Below are positions 1-7,061 of a stretch of DNA of 20,283 nucleotides, in pieces; positions within the stretch are counted from its first letter, which is position 1; each line of letters begins with the position of its first letter. Below the pieces are notes generated by a model. The model made no database searches. It was not told the origin of the DNA and saw nothing but the letters and a program-made list of their open reading frames with translations. The stretch spans positions 1-20,283 of IMG/VR virus record IMGVR_UViG_3300027784_000071; one strand, given 5' to 3'. The translations under genes were made by a program, and so were the position numbers. This DNA comes from a virus.

Positions 1-1
1 T

Positions 2-400
2 GATGGTTCAGTTTCCTCTAAAAAGCGAGATGAAGCAGTCAACGCATTCCAAAATGACCCGTCAGCCCGATTATTTATAGGCAACATTCAGGCCGCCGGC
101 ACCGGGTTAACCCTAACCGCAGCAAGTTCTGTGGCCTTCTTAGAGCTGCCCTGGACTCCCGGGGAGCTTGTCCAGGCAGAAGACCGCTGCCACAGGATAG
201 GGCAAGCCGGCTCAGTCAACGTGTATTACCTATTGGCTGACAACACAATCGAACAAAAAATAGCAACTATGCTGGACAATAAAAGGGAGGTGCTAAACGC
301 AGTATTGGATGGTGAGAAGGTTGAGGAGCATCAATTATTAACAGAGTTAATGAAAACCTATCAAAAGGAGGAACACACCCATGTTGGTAACCCATCTTGA
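2..400 (+). CDS. SNF2-family DNA helicase/translocase, C-terminal end (5' truncated by the window)
   Basis: The reading frame is open from base 2, so the start lies upstream of the window; about 132 residues are visible. They match the end of the second RecA-like lobe of SNF2 ATPases. Motif V is visible as AAGTGLTLTAAS and motif VI as QAEDRCHRIGQ, where the arginines contact ATP. The HRIGQ form is typical of SNF2/SMARCAL1-like remodelling translocases rather than UvrB or RecG helicases. These proteins use ATP to move along double-stranded DNA and can reverse or remodel forks; phage copies usually sit in replication or recombination modules, as here. After motif VI comes the usual short helical tail (NTIEQKIATMLDNKREVL). 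The end overlaps the next gene by 20 bases, suggesting translational coupling. The family call is firm; the exact role (fork remodelling or recombination) is inferred from context. Confidence 0.9.
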   Translation, partial: DGSVSSKKRDEAVNAFQNDPSARLFIGNIQAAGTGLTLTAASSVAFLELPWTPGELVQAEDRCHRIGQAGSVNVYYLLADNTIEQKIATMLDNKREVLNAVLDGEKVEEHQLLTELMKTYQKEEHTHVGNPS

Positions 401-884
401 CCTGATTAGGAAGCTCGCGTGGCAAAGGGCAAATAGTCACCCCGGCTTAGAATTTGATGATTTATTTTCTGAGGCATGTATCATAGTCTTAGAAAGGCAA
501 CACAAATACAACCCAGAAAGGGGTTCAGAAACATCCTTCATATGGAAGGTAGTAGACAACCACCTGTCACAATTACTGAGGCAGGAGGCTTACCGGAACA
601 CCAACGCCTTCCCCGTCCCAGAGGTTCACTACAGGGATTATGTAAACAGCACAGAGGAAGAAGCCCTAATTAATGAAAGCTGGCAGGAGTTTATAAGCGG
701 CCTTTCCCCGGAAGCGCAGGCAATTTGTTCTATGGTAATGGAAGAGCAAGACCTTTACCTACCTACAGACAAGCCAAAGAAGTGTAAAAGTATAATCAAG
801 AATGAGCTACGGACAAGGGGCTGGTTGTGGCGGGAGATATGGGGGAGTTTCTCAGAGCTCAAGCAAGCTGTTAACGCTTGGTAG
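381..884 (+). CDS. Sigma-70-region-2-like protein
   Basis: 167 residues, starting at ATG 381 behind AAGGAGG (365-371). Residues about 22-70 resemble sigma-70 region 2: an FDDLFSEACIIVLER helix, then YNPERGSETSFIWKVVDNHL, matching the DLxQEgxixLxxaxxxYDpxrGxxFxty pattern of region 2.1-2.3. Further on, LSPEAQAICSMVMEE looks like the start of a region-4-type helical domain, but no convincing DNA-recognition helix follows. The protein instead ends in a Trp-rich helical tail (RTRGWLWREIWGSF). It may be a small phage sigma factor for middle or late promoters, or a sigma-fold protein recruited to another job. The promoters in this window have consensus-like -10 boxes, so they do not obviously need it. 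It overlaps the SNF2 gene and ends just before the first promoter. The fold is fairly likely; sigma activity is uncertain. Confidence 0.6.
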   Translation: MLVTHLDLIRKLAWQRANSHPGLEFDDLFSEACIIVLERQHKYNPERGSETSFIWKVVDNHLSQLLRQEAYRNTNAFPVPEVHYRDYVNSTEEEALINESWQEFISGLSPEAQAICSMVMEEQDLYLPTDKPKKCKSIIKNELRTRGWLWREIWGSFSELKQAVNAW

Positions 885-885
885 T

Positions 886-914
886 TTTAAGGTAATTGCT
901 TAGTTACGTATAAT
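886..914 (+). promoter_or_regulatory. Promoter A (repeated phage promoter)
   Basis: The -35-like TTTAAG (886-891), a 17-base spacer and TATAAT (909-914) sit just upstream of the gene at 934. The block from GGTAAT (891) through CGTATAATA (915) aligns base for base, without gaps, with promoters at 5377-5405 and 17872-17900, and the spacer is conserved too. The expected transcript start, about 7 bases after the -10, falls near 921, at the edge of the ribosome binding site, so the leader would be only about 13 bases. Confidence 0.8.
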
Positions 915-933
915 ATAAAAAGGAGTGATTGAA

Positions 934-1134
934 ATGACTTGGAAAGTAGAACCGAGCTTTAAATTGCCACACAACTATGAGCTTCATGGGGACGTTGACC
1001 TTCTATACCTAAAAAGGTGGGTTAGTTCTAACGAAACCGCCTTAACAACCATAGCTACTTTTACCCACTACGTAAAGCCAGCAGAGATTCTAAAGGTTGT
1101 GCTGAATGACCAAATAAGCGAATTTGGTAGGTGA
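934..1134 (+). CDS. Small protein of unknown function, first gene of the primase/helicase operon
   Basis: 66 residues, beginning MTWKVEPSFKLP. I chose ATG 934 because AAGGAG at 920-925 lies 8 bases upstream; the in-frame GTG at 925 overlaps that ribosome binding site and is unlikely to be used. The product is soluble-looking, with no membrane segment, cysteine or recognisable motif. It has a central helix-prone part (GDVDLLYLKRWVSSNETAL) and a short amphipathic end (AEILKVVLNDQISEF). It lies directly behind promoter A and 6 bases before the primase gene, so it is co-expressed with the primase, initiator and helicase. That placement suits a small replication accessory or regulatory protein, but nothing in the sequence shows a function. 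Confidence 0.7.
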   Translation: MTWKVEPSFKLPHNYELHGDVDLLYLKRWVSSNETALTTIATFTHYVKPAEILKVVLNDQISEFGR

Positions 1135-1140
1135 GCCTAA

Positions 1141-2052
1141 ATGGACGTTATAAGGTTATTACATGACCACCACATACCTTTCGTAACAGAAGGCAACAAG
1201 CACTGCACGGAGGGGTGGGTAAACATACACTGCCCCTTCTGCGCGGGCTCACGGGATTACCACCTGGGCATTAGCGGGGACGGCAAAGGTGCTCACTGCT
1301 GGCGCTGCGGTGCTCACCCTGTGACTAAAGTACTAAGCCAAACCCTTAACCTCCCGGAATCTAAAGTCAGAGCGGTGCTCCATAAATACCAAATTGTGTC
1401 GGGACGTCAACGGGTGGTAGAACCTAAAGTTTCTATTTTCCCTTTGAAATTCCCCACGCCTCATAAGCCGCTGACCCCGGTCTACAAAAACTACCTGACC
1501 CAAAGGGGGTTTGACCCCGATAAGTTAGCACGGGAATGGCAATTAATTCAAACAGGGCCGGCAAGCTACCTGGACGGGATTGATTATAGTCACCGGCTGA
1601 TAATACCCATACGATGGGATGGGGAGGTAGTTAGCTTCCAGGGCCGGGATGTTACAGGCAAAAGTAAACTAAAATACCTATCATGCCCCAAGCGGCGGGA
1701 AAAGCTACACCATAAAACAATCCTCTACGGTAAGCAGGAATACTGGCAAAAAAGTAAAGGGGTTATTATAGTTGAGGGTGTAACTGACGTATGGCGGCTT
1801 GGTAAGGACGCCGCTGCTACCTTCGGGATTGAGTTTAAAATGGCGCAAGTTATACAGCTCAGTAAACTACACGGCAGGTTATTTATAGTTTTTGACGATG
1901 AGCCACAAGCCCAGCAACAGGCAAAGGTATTAGCTACCAAGCTCCGCTTATTGGGCAAAGTGGTTCATATTGAGAAGATAAAAGGTGACCCCGGGAGCCT
2001 TACCCAACCGGATGCGGACCACCTGGTGAAAGAACTACTGTTAAGGAGATGA
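1141..2052 (+). CDS. DnaG-type DNA primase (zinc finger plus TOPRIM)
   Basis: 303 residues. The N-terminal zinc-binding domain (residues 25-60) has HCPFC (C31, C34) and HCWRC (C53, C56), the CHC2-like template-recognition finger of bacterial and phage primases. The TOPRIM catalytic core is at about 205-290. VIIVEGVTDVWRLG carries the catalytic glutamate (E212), IVFDDEPQ gives the acidic pair (D252, D253), and KGDPGSL is the third metal-binding motif. Between them, residues 110-200 (including YLTQRGFDPDKLA and IIPIRWDGEVVSFQGRD) match the RNA-polymerase subdomain of DnaG-like primases. It is about half the length of DnaG because the C-terminal helicase-binding domain is missing, as is common in phages. 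It would make RNA primers at the fork together with the helicase encoded at 3277. Its start is 6 bases after the preceding stop, with an AGGTGAG ribosome binding site. Confidence 0.93.
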   Translation: MDVIRLLHDHHIPFVTEGNKHCTEGWVNIHCPFCAGSRDYHLGISGDGKGAHCWRCGAHPVTKVLSQTLNLPESKVRAVLHKYQIVSGRQRVVEPKVSIFPLKFPTPHKPLTPVYKNYLTQRGFDPDKLAREWQLIQTGPASYLDGIDYSHRLIIPIRWDGEVVSFQGRDVTGKSKLKYLSCPKRREKLHHKTILYGKQEYWQKSKGVIIVEGVTDVWRLGKDAAATFGIEFKMAQVIQLSKLHGRLFIVFDDEPQAQQQAKVLATKLRLLGKVVHIEKIKGDPGSLTQPDADHLVKELLLRR

Positions 2053-2056
2053 TAAA

Positions 2057-3262
2057 ATGGAAAGGACAACCACACCACTCAGGATTCCTGACGCCATAAA
2101 CTGTACTGCCTCCTCTAACTTCACCCAAGTTCCTAACGAAATATTAAGGAACCCCAGCCTATCACCAAAGGCAAAAGGTATTCTATGCCTGTTGCTATCC
2201 AATAAGAACGGTTGGCATAGTCACGTAGCTGCTATCACAAAAATGATGAACGCTGGAGAAAGGGCCATCCGCACAGGTTTGTCAGAATTGGAGGAGCACG
2301 GTTTGCTAATGCGATTAAAGTATAGGGACAAAAGCACCAAAAAATACCGTGGTGTGCTATGGTGCTACACAGACCAGCCCGGGGAATATAATCTGGAAGA
2401 AAAGGAGATCCTTGGCATTCTTGACAAACATGAATTAGAATTATATGATGGCTCCACAAGTGGGTTTTCCGAACGTGGATTTTCCGAACGTGGAAAACGG
2501 AGCACTAATAATACTAATAGAAAAAATATTAATAATAATAAGAAGAATATGGTGAAATCACAAAACAGTGAAAACAGTGGCCATATAACTTCAGCTATGT
2601 TTGATAAGTTTTGGAAGCTATACCCAAGGAAGGTAGATAAGGGGAAGGCCAAAACAAAATGGGAACAAATTTGTAGCAAGCCTACCAAGGAGCGCCCCAC
2701 TTGGAAGGAGGTGAAGTCAGCCATTCGTTCCCAACGGGAAAGTGAGCGTTGGCAAGAGATAAAATACATTCCCCATCCTACCACATGGTTGAACCAACAG
2801 AGATGGCTTGATGACCCAGCCGAAATGAAACCTCGCGGCGGTAAACCCTCAGAACATCCAAAAGAAACCCCTCAAGAAGACCCCCATACATTAATCAAAT
2901 CAGAATTCAAAGACCCAGACACAATAAGGGTATTCACTGAAAACTGCTACAAACCATTCGAACCGCTTTTCAACGGTGTAAACAAATCAGTAATGACCCA
3001 AGCCCTCATAAACCTATACTTAGATGTATCAGCTCAGCAACAAAGAAACCTTCCCAATAACCTGCGTGGGCTATTGCCTGGCCCCTTTGATGTAATAAGG
3101 GGTTATGCGGAATGGCTTGAGGGTAATAGCTGGGTGACCGATATATCTGTCAAATTGCTGTCCGTAGACCACACCCTGTTCCATAAGTTTAGGAGGCACG
3201 AAGCTACTAAGGACAATTCAGAGCGTGACCCGTTAACGGGCAAATCTTATATGAGAGGATAG
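2057..3262 (+). CDS. Replication initiator / replisome-organiser protein with winged helix and helicase-loader-like C-terminal domain
   Basis: 401 residues. Residues about 22-105 form a winged-helix domain of the phage replication-protein type: FTQVPNEILRNPSLSPKAKG, LLLSNKNGW, then a recognition-helix region GERAIRTGLSELEEHGLL and a wing. Residues 130-175 are a low-complexity, Asn/Lys-rich linker. A second conserved block (about 181-252) reads FDKFWKLYPRKVDKGKAK and later PHPTTWLNQQRWLDD, a module seen in many Firmicute phage replication proteins. The C-terminal 100 residues, including LPNNLRGLLPGPFDVIRGYAEWL, are not recognised. Between the DNA-binding half and the C-terminal half the gene holds 15-base tandem repeats and an A+T-rich stretch, the arrangement of lambda O. 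By analogy the N-terminus would bind the repeats and the C-terminus recruit the helicase encoded next. The family call is good; the loader role is inferred. Confidence 0.8.
   Translation: MERTTTPLRIPDAINCTASSNFTQVPNEILRNPSLSPKAKGILCLLLSNKNGWHSHVAAITKMMNAGERAIRTGLSELEEHGLLMRLKYRDKSTKKYRGVLWCYTDQPGEYNLEEKEILGILDKHELELYDGSTSGFSERGFSERGKRSTNNTNRKNINNNKKNMVKSQNSENSGHITSAMFDKFWKLYPRKVDKGKAKTKWEQICSKPTKERPTWKEVKSAIRSQRESERWQEIKYIPHPTTWLNQQRWLDDPAEMKPRGGKPSEHPKETPQEDPHTLIKSEFKDPDTIRVFTENCYKPFEPLFNGVNKSVMTQALINLYLDVSAQQQRNLPNNLRGLLPGPFDVIRGYAEWLEGNSWVTDISVKLLSVDHTLFHKFRRHEATKDNSERDPLTGKSYMRG
2454..2552 (+). other. Candidate replication origin inside the initiator gene (iteron-like repeats plus A+T-rich segment)
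   Basis: A perfect 15-base tandem repeat, TTTTCCGAACGTGGA, occupies 2465-2479 and 2480-2494. The second copy runs into AAA, giving inverted arms TTTTCC (2480-2485) and GGAAAA (2492-2497). CCAC/GTGG arms (2454-2463) lie just upstream. From about 2505 to 2552 the sequence is almost pure A/T with scattered G or C (runs such as AATATTAATAATAATAAG). Iterons followed by an unwinding-prone segment, within the initiator gene and between its domains, is the lambdoid origin layout. In protein terms the repeat encodes FSERG twice, inside a linker with little structural constraint. Confidence 0.55.
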
Positions 3263-3276
3263 GAGGTAATTAATAC

Positions 3277-4866
3277 ATGAGAGATGAACAGGAATTCTTT
3301 GAGAGGCGCATAGTAACCGGCATGATTGTTAGCACAGACTATTTAGATAGGATAAACCGGTTCTGGGACTCAACCCTATTAGAATCCCCTGAAGTAAAGC
3401 TAATTACTGACTGGTGCCTGGACTACTATGAGAAATATAACAGTGCCCCGGACAGTAACATTGAATCAATATATATGGAGCACCTAAAGCAAGGGGGCAT
3501 CCATAAAACTGACGCTCAATATATTGAGGCGCTGCTGGCGGGGTTAAGTGATGAATATGGTAGGGGCACTCAATTCAACTCAGCCTACCTTTATGACCAG
3601 ACCGTGAAATACCTAAAGACCCGGGAGCTGGAAAGGCATAATCAAGAAGTTCAGGCCTTAATAGATGTAGGTAAGGTAGAGGAAGCGGAGCAGCTTGCCC
3701 AAGGTTTCACCCCAACAGTAGCAATAGAGGCCAGCAGCGGTATAGACCTTTCCAGTGAGGAAGCCCTGGAAATGGTGGAAAGGGCTTTTAATGAAACCAG
3801 TCAGCGGGTGCTTGATTACCCGGGAGCCTTGGGCGATATGTGGAATGAACACCTTATTCGGGGTGGGTTTTTCACCCTCCTTGCCCCTGAGAAGCGTGGT
3901 AAAACATTTATGATGTTAGAACTGGCCTTGCGTGCTATTAGGCAGCGGGCAAACGTAGCCTTTTTTGAAGCAGGGGACATGACCGAAAGCCAACTACTCA
4001 GGCGGGTTTGCGTATATATTTCCCGGCGCTCAGACCGTGAAAAGTACTGCCAGGAACGGTTCATACCAGTAGGGGACTGCTCCCACAATCAGCTTGATAC
4101 CTGTGACCGGCAGGATAGGAACTGTGACCATGGCGTATTTGAAGGCATAGACTCCCAAGCCTTTTATACGAACCCAGAGCAGTTCATAGACCAAGAAACC
4201 CTTCAGGGGAAATGGGAGGAGTTCCCAGATTATGAACCTTGTGACAGTCATAGCTGTAAGGACAGGCGGGGCAGCATATGGGTAAAGAAGGTTAAGAAAA
4301 GCACACCCCTCAGCGGAAAACAAGCCAAGGAGCAAATGAAAAAGTTTTTTGAGCGGTACCGGCGGCGGTTTAAGTTAAGCTCTTGGCCCGCAGGATTCTT
4401 GACTACCACAGAGATGCGCCGGTGCCTGGACGAGTGGGAGCGGGTTGACGGGTTCGTGCCCGATATTATTGTAATTGATTATGCTGACTTGCTCTCCGCA
4501 GATGATGGGGCAGTAAACGAATTCAGGCACCGTCAAGACCACGTCTGGAAGAACCTGCGGGCACTATCACAAGAGCGGCACGCACTACTCGTTACAGCTA
4601 CCCAGGCAGACGCAGATAGCTACAAGCGGGGCCGGTTATCAATATCTAACTTCAGTGAAGATAAGCGTAAACTTGCTCATGTAACTGCCCAATATGGGTT
4701 AAACCAAGACCCCTTAGGCAGGGAGAAAAGGTTAGGGCTTATGCGTATAAATGAAATCGTAGTTAGGGAAGGGGAATTCTCTGCCGATAGGGAGGTTTAT
4801 GTTTTACAAGACCTGGCAGCAGGCAGACCGTTCCTGGAAAGCTATGCCAACCCCACGCATAAATAA
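3277..4866 (+). CDS. DnaB-like replicative DNA helicase with a Cys-rich (probably zinc-binding) insertion
   Basis: 529 residues; ATG 3277 follows a TAGGAGGT ribosome binding site. The first 150 residues are helical, consistent with a DnaB N-terminal/linker region (LLESPEVKLITDWCLDYYEKY). The RecA-fold ATPase follows: Walker A is APEKRGKT (203-210), with Ala in place of the usual first Gly, then VAFFEAGDMTESQLLRR (227-243). Walker B is IIVIDYADLL (397-406), and LLVTATQADADSYKRG (437-452) resembles the DnaB sensor/arginine-finger area. Between Walker A and B, residues 255-335 hold six cysteines (C258, C268, C276, C283, C322, C327) and histidines, an insertion unlike ordinary DnaB. It would unwind DNA ahead of the polymerase, loaded by the initiator encoded immediately upstream. 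The helicase call is strong; zinc binding by the insert is inferred. Confidence 0.85.
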   Translation: MRDEQEFFERRIVTGMIVSTDYLDRINRFWDSTLLESPEVKLITDWCLDYYEKYNSAPDSNIESIYMEHLKQGGIHKTDAQYIEALLAGLSDEYGRGTQFNSAYLYDQTVKYLKTRELERHNQEVQALIDVGKVEEAEQLAQGFTPTVAIEASSGIDLSSEEALEMVERAFNETSQRVLDYPGALGDMWNEHLIRGGFFTLLAPEKRGKTFMMLELALRAIRQRANVAFFEAGDMTESQLLRRVCVYISRRSDREKYCQERFIPVGDCSHNQLDTCDRQDRNCDHGVFEGIDSQAFYTNPEQFIDQETLQGKWEEFPDYEPCDSHSCKDRRGSIWVKKVKKSTPLSGKQAKEQMKKFFERYRRRFKLSSWPAGFLTTTEMRRCLDEWERVDGFVPDIIVIDYADLLSADDGAVNEFRHRQDHVWKNLRALSQERHALLVTATQADADSYKRGRLSISNFSEDKRKLAHVTAQYGLNQDPLGREKRLGLMRINEIVVREGEFSADREVYVLQDLAAGRPFLESYANPTHK

Positions 4867-4872
4867 ACCAAC

Positions 4873-4881
4873 CGTATAATA
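4873..4881 (+). promoter_or_regulatory. Possible weak promoter: -10 element only
   Basis: CGTATAATA here matches the last nine bases of the three strong promoters exactly and lies just before the ribosome binding site AAAGGAGG (4887-4894) of the gene at 4903. The upstream part of the shared motif is absent, and the -35 position (4852-4857, CCCACG) is poor. It may be a degraded copy, a weak internal promoter or chance. Confidence 0.35.
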
Positions 4882-4902
4882 TGGAGAAAGGAGGGGAGAG
4901 AT

Positions 4903-5199
4903 ATGCCAGTAATCTATAATTTAACAGACAACCCGTTTCGGCGGAATTTCTGGACAATAGAAAACATGAAAGCAGACCCCAGAACGATAGCAAAAATAAA
5001 GCATTGGGAAGAAGACCGGGCAAGAGCAAAAGAAGTCTACTGTAACCTGTGTGAAAGGTCTGTTGGTGGGGAGAAGAAGTTTAACACAATCCTATTTATA
5101 ATATTGCTATTACTATTCGGAATAGGGGCAGTTATTTACCTTGCTTATTACCTTTTCCTCCAAGCTAAGAAATGCCCCATCTGTAAAAACAAATTATAA
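4903..5199 (+). CDS. Small membrane protein with two CxxC pairs flanking the membrane segment
   Basis: 98 residues, ATG 4903 behind AAAGGAGG. Residues 1-45 are polar and charged (WTIENMKADPRTIAKIKHWE). A first pair, CNLC, is at 47-50. A strongly hydrophobic segment spans about 61-86 (NTILFIILLLLFGIGAVIYL, then AYYLFL), and a second pair, CPIC, is at 91-94, followed by a short Lys-rich tail. Two CxxC pairs at this scale usually make one zinc ribbon. Here they are split by a stretch long enough for one transmembrane helix, so they could meet only if the segment folds as a tight hairpin, or between subunits. There is no signal peptide cleavage site. It is not recognised as a named family. It sits between the helicase and another small membrane protein, so an anchor tying replication to the membrane is possible but unproven. 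Confidence 0.7.
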   Translation: MPVIYNLTDNPFRRNFWTIENMKADPRTIAKIKHWEEDRARAKEVYCNLCERSVGGEKKFNTILFIILLLLFGIGAVIYLAYYLFLQAKKCPICKNKL

Positions 5200-5212
5200 A
5201 GGAGGGCTCAAA

Positions 5213-5356
5213 ATGATTCAATGGACTATGTTATGGGCACCATCAGGAAGGGACGTTTTACACGACCCACAACCAGATTGGCTCTGGATAGCCGCCTTTG
5301 TATTTTACCTTGGGATGGTAGCTGTGGGTTATTATCAATACAGCAGAAAGCGATAA
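5213..5356 (+). CDS. 47-residue single-pass membrane protein
   Basis: ATG 5213 is chosen because AAAGGAGGG lies 6-8 bases upstream, just after the previous stop; a longer reading from TTG 5141 would run through the end of the preceding gene. The product begins MIQWTMLWAPSGRDVLHDPQ and has a single hydrophobic helix, about residues 23-42 (DWLWIAAFVFYLGMVAVGYY). The positively charged end YSRKR would stay in the cytoplasm by the positive-inside rule, leaving the N-terminus outside. No family is recognised. It is the last gene before promoter B. A holin is a conceivable alternative for such a short protein, but position among replication genes and absence of a nearby lysin argue against it. Confidence 0.6.
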   Translation: MIQWTMLWAPSGRDVLHDPQPDWLWIAAFVFYLGMVAVGYYQYSRKR

Positions 5357-5376
5357 AAGGTGAAGTATGGGGGGTC

Positions 5377-5405
5377 TTGATGGTAATTAAGTTTTAACGT
5401 ATAAT
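5377..5405 (+). promoter_or_regulatory. Promoter B (repeated phage promoter), start of the long radical-SAM/polymerase operon
   Basis: TTGATG (5377-5382), 17-base spacer, TATAAT (5400-5405). It is the copy closest to the sigma-70 consensus. Between GGTAAT and CGTATAATA it shares GTTTTAACG at the same offset with the promoter at 17872. The gene downstream begins at 5446, giving a leader of about 34 bases. No further promoter of this type is visible until 17872. Confidence 0.85.
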
Positions 5406-5445
5406 AGAGCAGTAGTAAAAAACAAAAAACAAAGGAGTGTAACAA

Positions 5446-6015
5446 ATGACACTGAAGAAGAAAGACGTTGTCCATGCCGCAAAGGAGCTTAACAAGGTGC
5501 TGGGCCTGGACCCGGAAATTGATACCGACCAGCCCAGAAAGCAGTTAGAGGAATTGGTAATAGAGGCCACGGAACTAATTGAACCAGCAGATGAGTTCTC
5601 AGAGCAGACTGACGCCGTTATCGCCGCACTTTTAGGAACCGGGGAAACCACACCTGAACCACCACCCGCACAGCCAGATGATTGGGATGAGGCAGTTAAC
5701 TCCCACACCCCAGAACCGGCACCAGAACCAGAACCGGCTCCAAAACCTAAAGAGGCACAGAAGGGTAAAAAAGGCACGTTCCCGCCCTCAATAGGTATTA
5801 CCAGAACAGAAGCCGCCGCACAAATACTACAGGGAAAAGATAAAATAACAATAACGGAGTGGGTAGCACAAACCGACGCGGCATATATAAATGAAGGGGG
5901 TTCTTCCAATACCAAGGAAAGCCGGTACTCAGTAAACATGGCTATCCGCGCGTTGCGGGGGTTCGGAGCAATAGAAGTAGAAGGGGAAACCGTGAAAAAC
6001 CTATTCAAAAAGTAA
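5446..6015 (+). CDS. Unknown protein with proline-rich linker and winged-helix-like C-terminal domain
   Basis: 189 residues; ATG 5446 follows AAAGGAGTG. It has three parts. The N-terminal helical acidic part (1-65) begins MTLKKKDVVHAAKELNKVLG and includes QLEELVIEATELIEPADEF. A Pro/Glu-rich linker (about 66-110) contains PEPAPEPEPAPKPKEAQKGK and is probably extended and flexible. The compact C-terminal part (about 115-189) has TRTEAAAQILQGKDKITITE, then WVAQTDAAYINEGG, then SVNMAIRALRGFGAIEVEGE. A helix, a Thr-led strand/helix, a second long helix and a final hairpin is a winged-helix pattern, so it may bind DNA. It is the first gene of the operon leading into the radical SAM cassette. It could be a regulator or a DNA-targeting adaptor for those enzymes; neither is shown. 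Confidence 0.7.
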   Translation: MTLKKKDVVHAAKELNKVLGLDPEIDTDQPRKQLEELVIEATELIEPADEFSEQTDAVIAALLGTGETTPEPPPAQPDDWDEAVNSHTPEPAPEPEPAPKPKEAQKGKKGTFPPSIGITRTEAAAQILQGKDKITITEWVAQTDAAYINEGGSSNTKESRYSVNMAIRALRGFGAIEVEGETVKNLFKK

Positions 6016-6032
6016 GGGAAAGGGGTTAACCC

Positions 6033-7061
6033 GTGAAAACTTATAAGTCCGCCTTGGGCATGAGGGGTGATATGTTATATTGCCCCCTTCCCCTCAGCAT
6101 AGACAGCTACTGGACATGCGAACCGAATTGCCTTCACTGTTATTCTCGCAGGATTAACCGCACATGGGGGGAAGACTTCCGTATGGCCGATGTAGAAGCT
6201 GTTAAGAAACAACTCCTCAGCGCCAAGGGCAAAAGCCCACTACACCAAGCCATACGTCAAAAGAAGACGTTGCGGTTAGGTAACAGAACAGACCCCTTCC
6301 AGAACTGTGAAAGGGAGTATGGGGTTTCTACCGCACTGACTAAGTTCCTTATGTCCCAAAAATGGGACACGGTGATACAAACTAAGTTCCCACAGCGCGC
6401 TTGGGAAATGACAGGGCTGGGAAAGTATAGCACCGTCATGGCTGTGATAATGGTAGGGCTGGAGGAGGATTGGCACACACTTGAACGGGAACAAACAGAA
6501 AACCCGGTTGAACGTATCAAGACTCTACAAAAGATTAAGGCTGCCGGGTTCCGTGTGGGTGTGAATGGGGAACCTTTTATTCCAGGCTACCACGGGGTGG
6601 AACAATTCCAGACTACGGTAAAATTGCTCAAGCAGCACGGTATAAACCGCTTCAATGTGTATAACCTTCACATCAACGACCTTGTATTAAAGAACCTCCA
6701 TGGCGCGGGGCTTGACATTGAGAAAATTTGGTATATGAATCAAGATGCCCCATGGAAGAAAACCCTGAAGAAGCTGTTAGCAATTGCTGACCGGCACGGC
6801 ATAATATTAGGTTGCCCGGACTTCGTGAACAGTGGTTGGGAAGATGTTCAGAAGAGTAATACTTGCTGTGGCCTTGACGTAGAGAACCCGTGTACTTGGA
6901 ATACGCACCACTTCAAGCGTGCTATACAACAGGGCAAAGACCCCTTACAAGTATGGGATGGCGTAGGGGACTATGAAGAAGGGGTTAAGATTATAGACGG
7001 TTCCCTCAAAGATATGTATACAATGAAGGATGTGTCAGGAAAGGGCTGGAAATTGCTATGA
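6033..7061 (+). CDS. Radical SAM protein 1 (SPL/COG1533-like)
   Basis: 342 residues from GTG 6033, behind GGGAAAGGGG. The radical SAM cluster motif CX3CX2C is CEPNCLHC (C29, C33, C36); these cysteines bind the [4Fe-4S] cluster that cleaves S-adenosylmethionine to a 5'-deoxyadenosyl radical. LRLGNRTDPFQNCE (80-93), IMVGLEEDW and GFRVGVNGEPFIPGYHG (172-188) fit strands of the partial TIM barrel in the spore-photoproduct-lyase-like group. Near the C-terminus is a second Cys group (C261, C278, C279, C287) with NTCCG, followed by an AIQQGKDPLQVW stretch. Related elements occur in the radical SAM genes at 7885 and 11754, so the three look like paralogs. Its stop overlaps the next start (ATGA). The family is firm; the substrate is unknown, with DNA lesion repair or base modification as the main options. 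Confidence 0.85.
   Translation: MKTYKSALGMRGDMLYCPLPLSIDSYWTCEPNCLHCYSRRINRTWGEDFRMADVEAVKKQLLSAKGKSPLHQAIRQKKTLRLGNRTDPFQNCEREYGVSTALTKFLMSQKWDTVIQTKFPQRAWEMTGLGKYSTVMAVIMVGLEEDWHTLEREQTENPVERIKTLQKIKAAGFRVGVNGEPFIPGYHGVEQFQTTVKLLKQHGINRFNVYNLHINDLVLKNLHGAGLDIEKIWYMNQDAPWKKTLKKLLAIADRHGIILGCPDFVNSGWEDVQKSNTCCGLDVENPCTWNTHHFKRAIQQGKDPLQVWDGVGDYEEGVKIIDGSLKDMYTMKDVSGKGWKLL

Noticed and set aside
864-888. Possible intrinsic terminator (CAAGC...GCTTG then TTTT) before promoter A
   Set aside because: The stem is only 5 bp with a 7-base loop and a short T run that belongs to the promoter motif; too weak to call.
5394-6008. Long open frame of about 200 codons on the minus strand
   Set aside because: It mirrors the Pro/Glu-rich gene at 5446, has a low-complexity Ser/Gly-rich product, and its end lies over promoter B; the plus-strand gene has the ribosome binding site and promoter.
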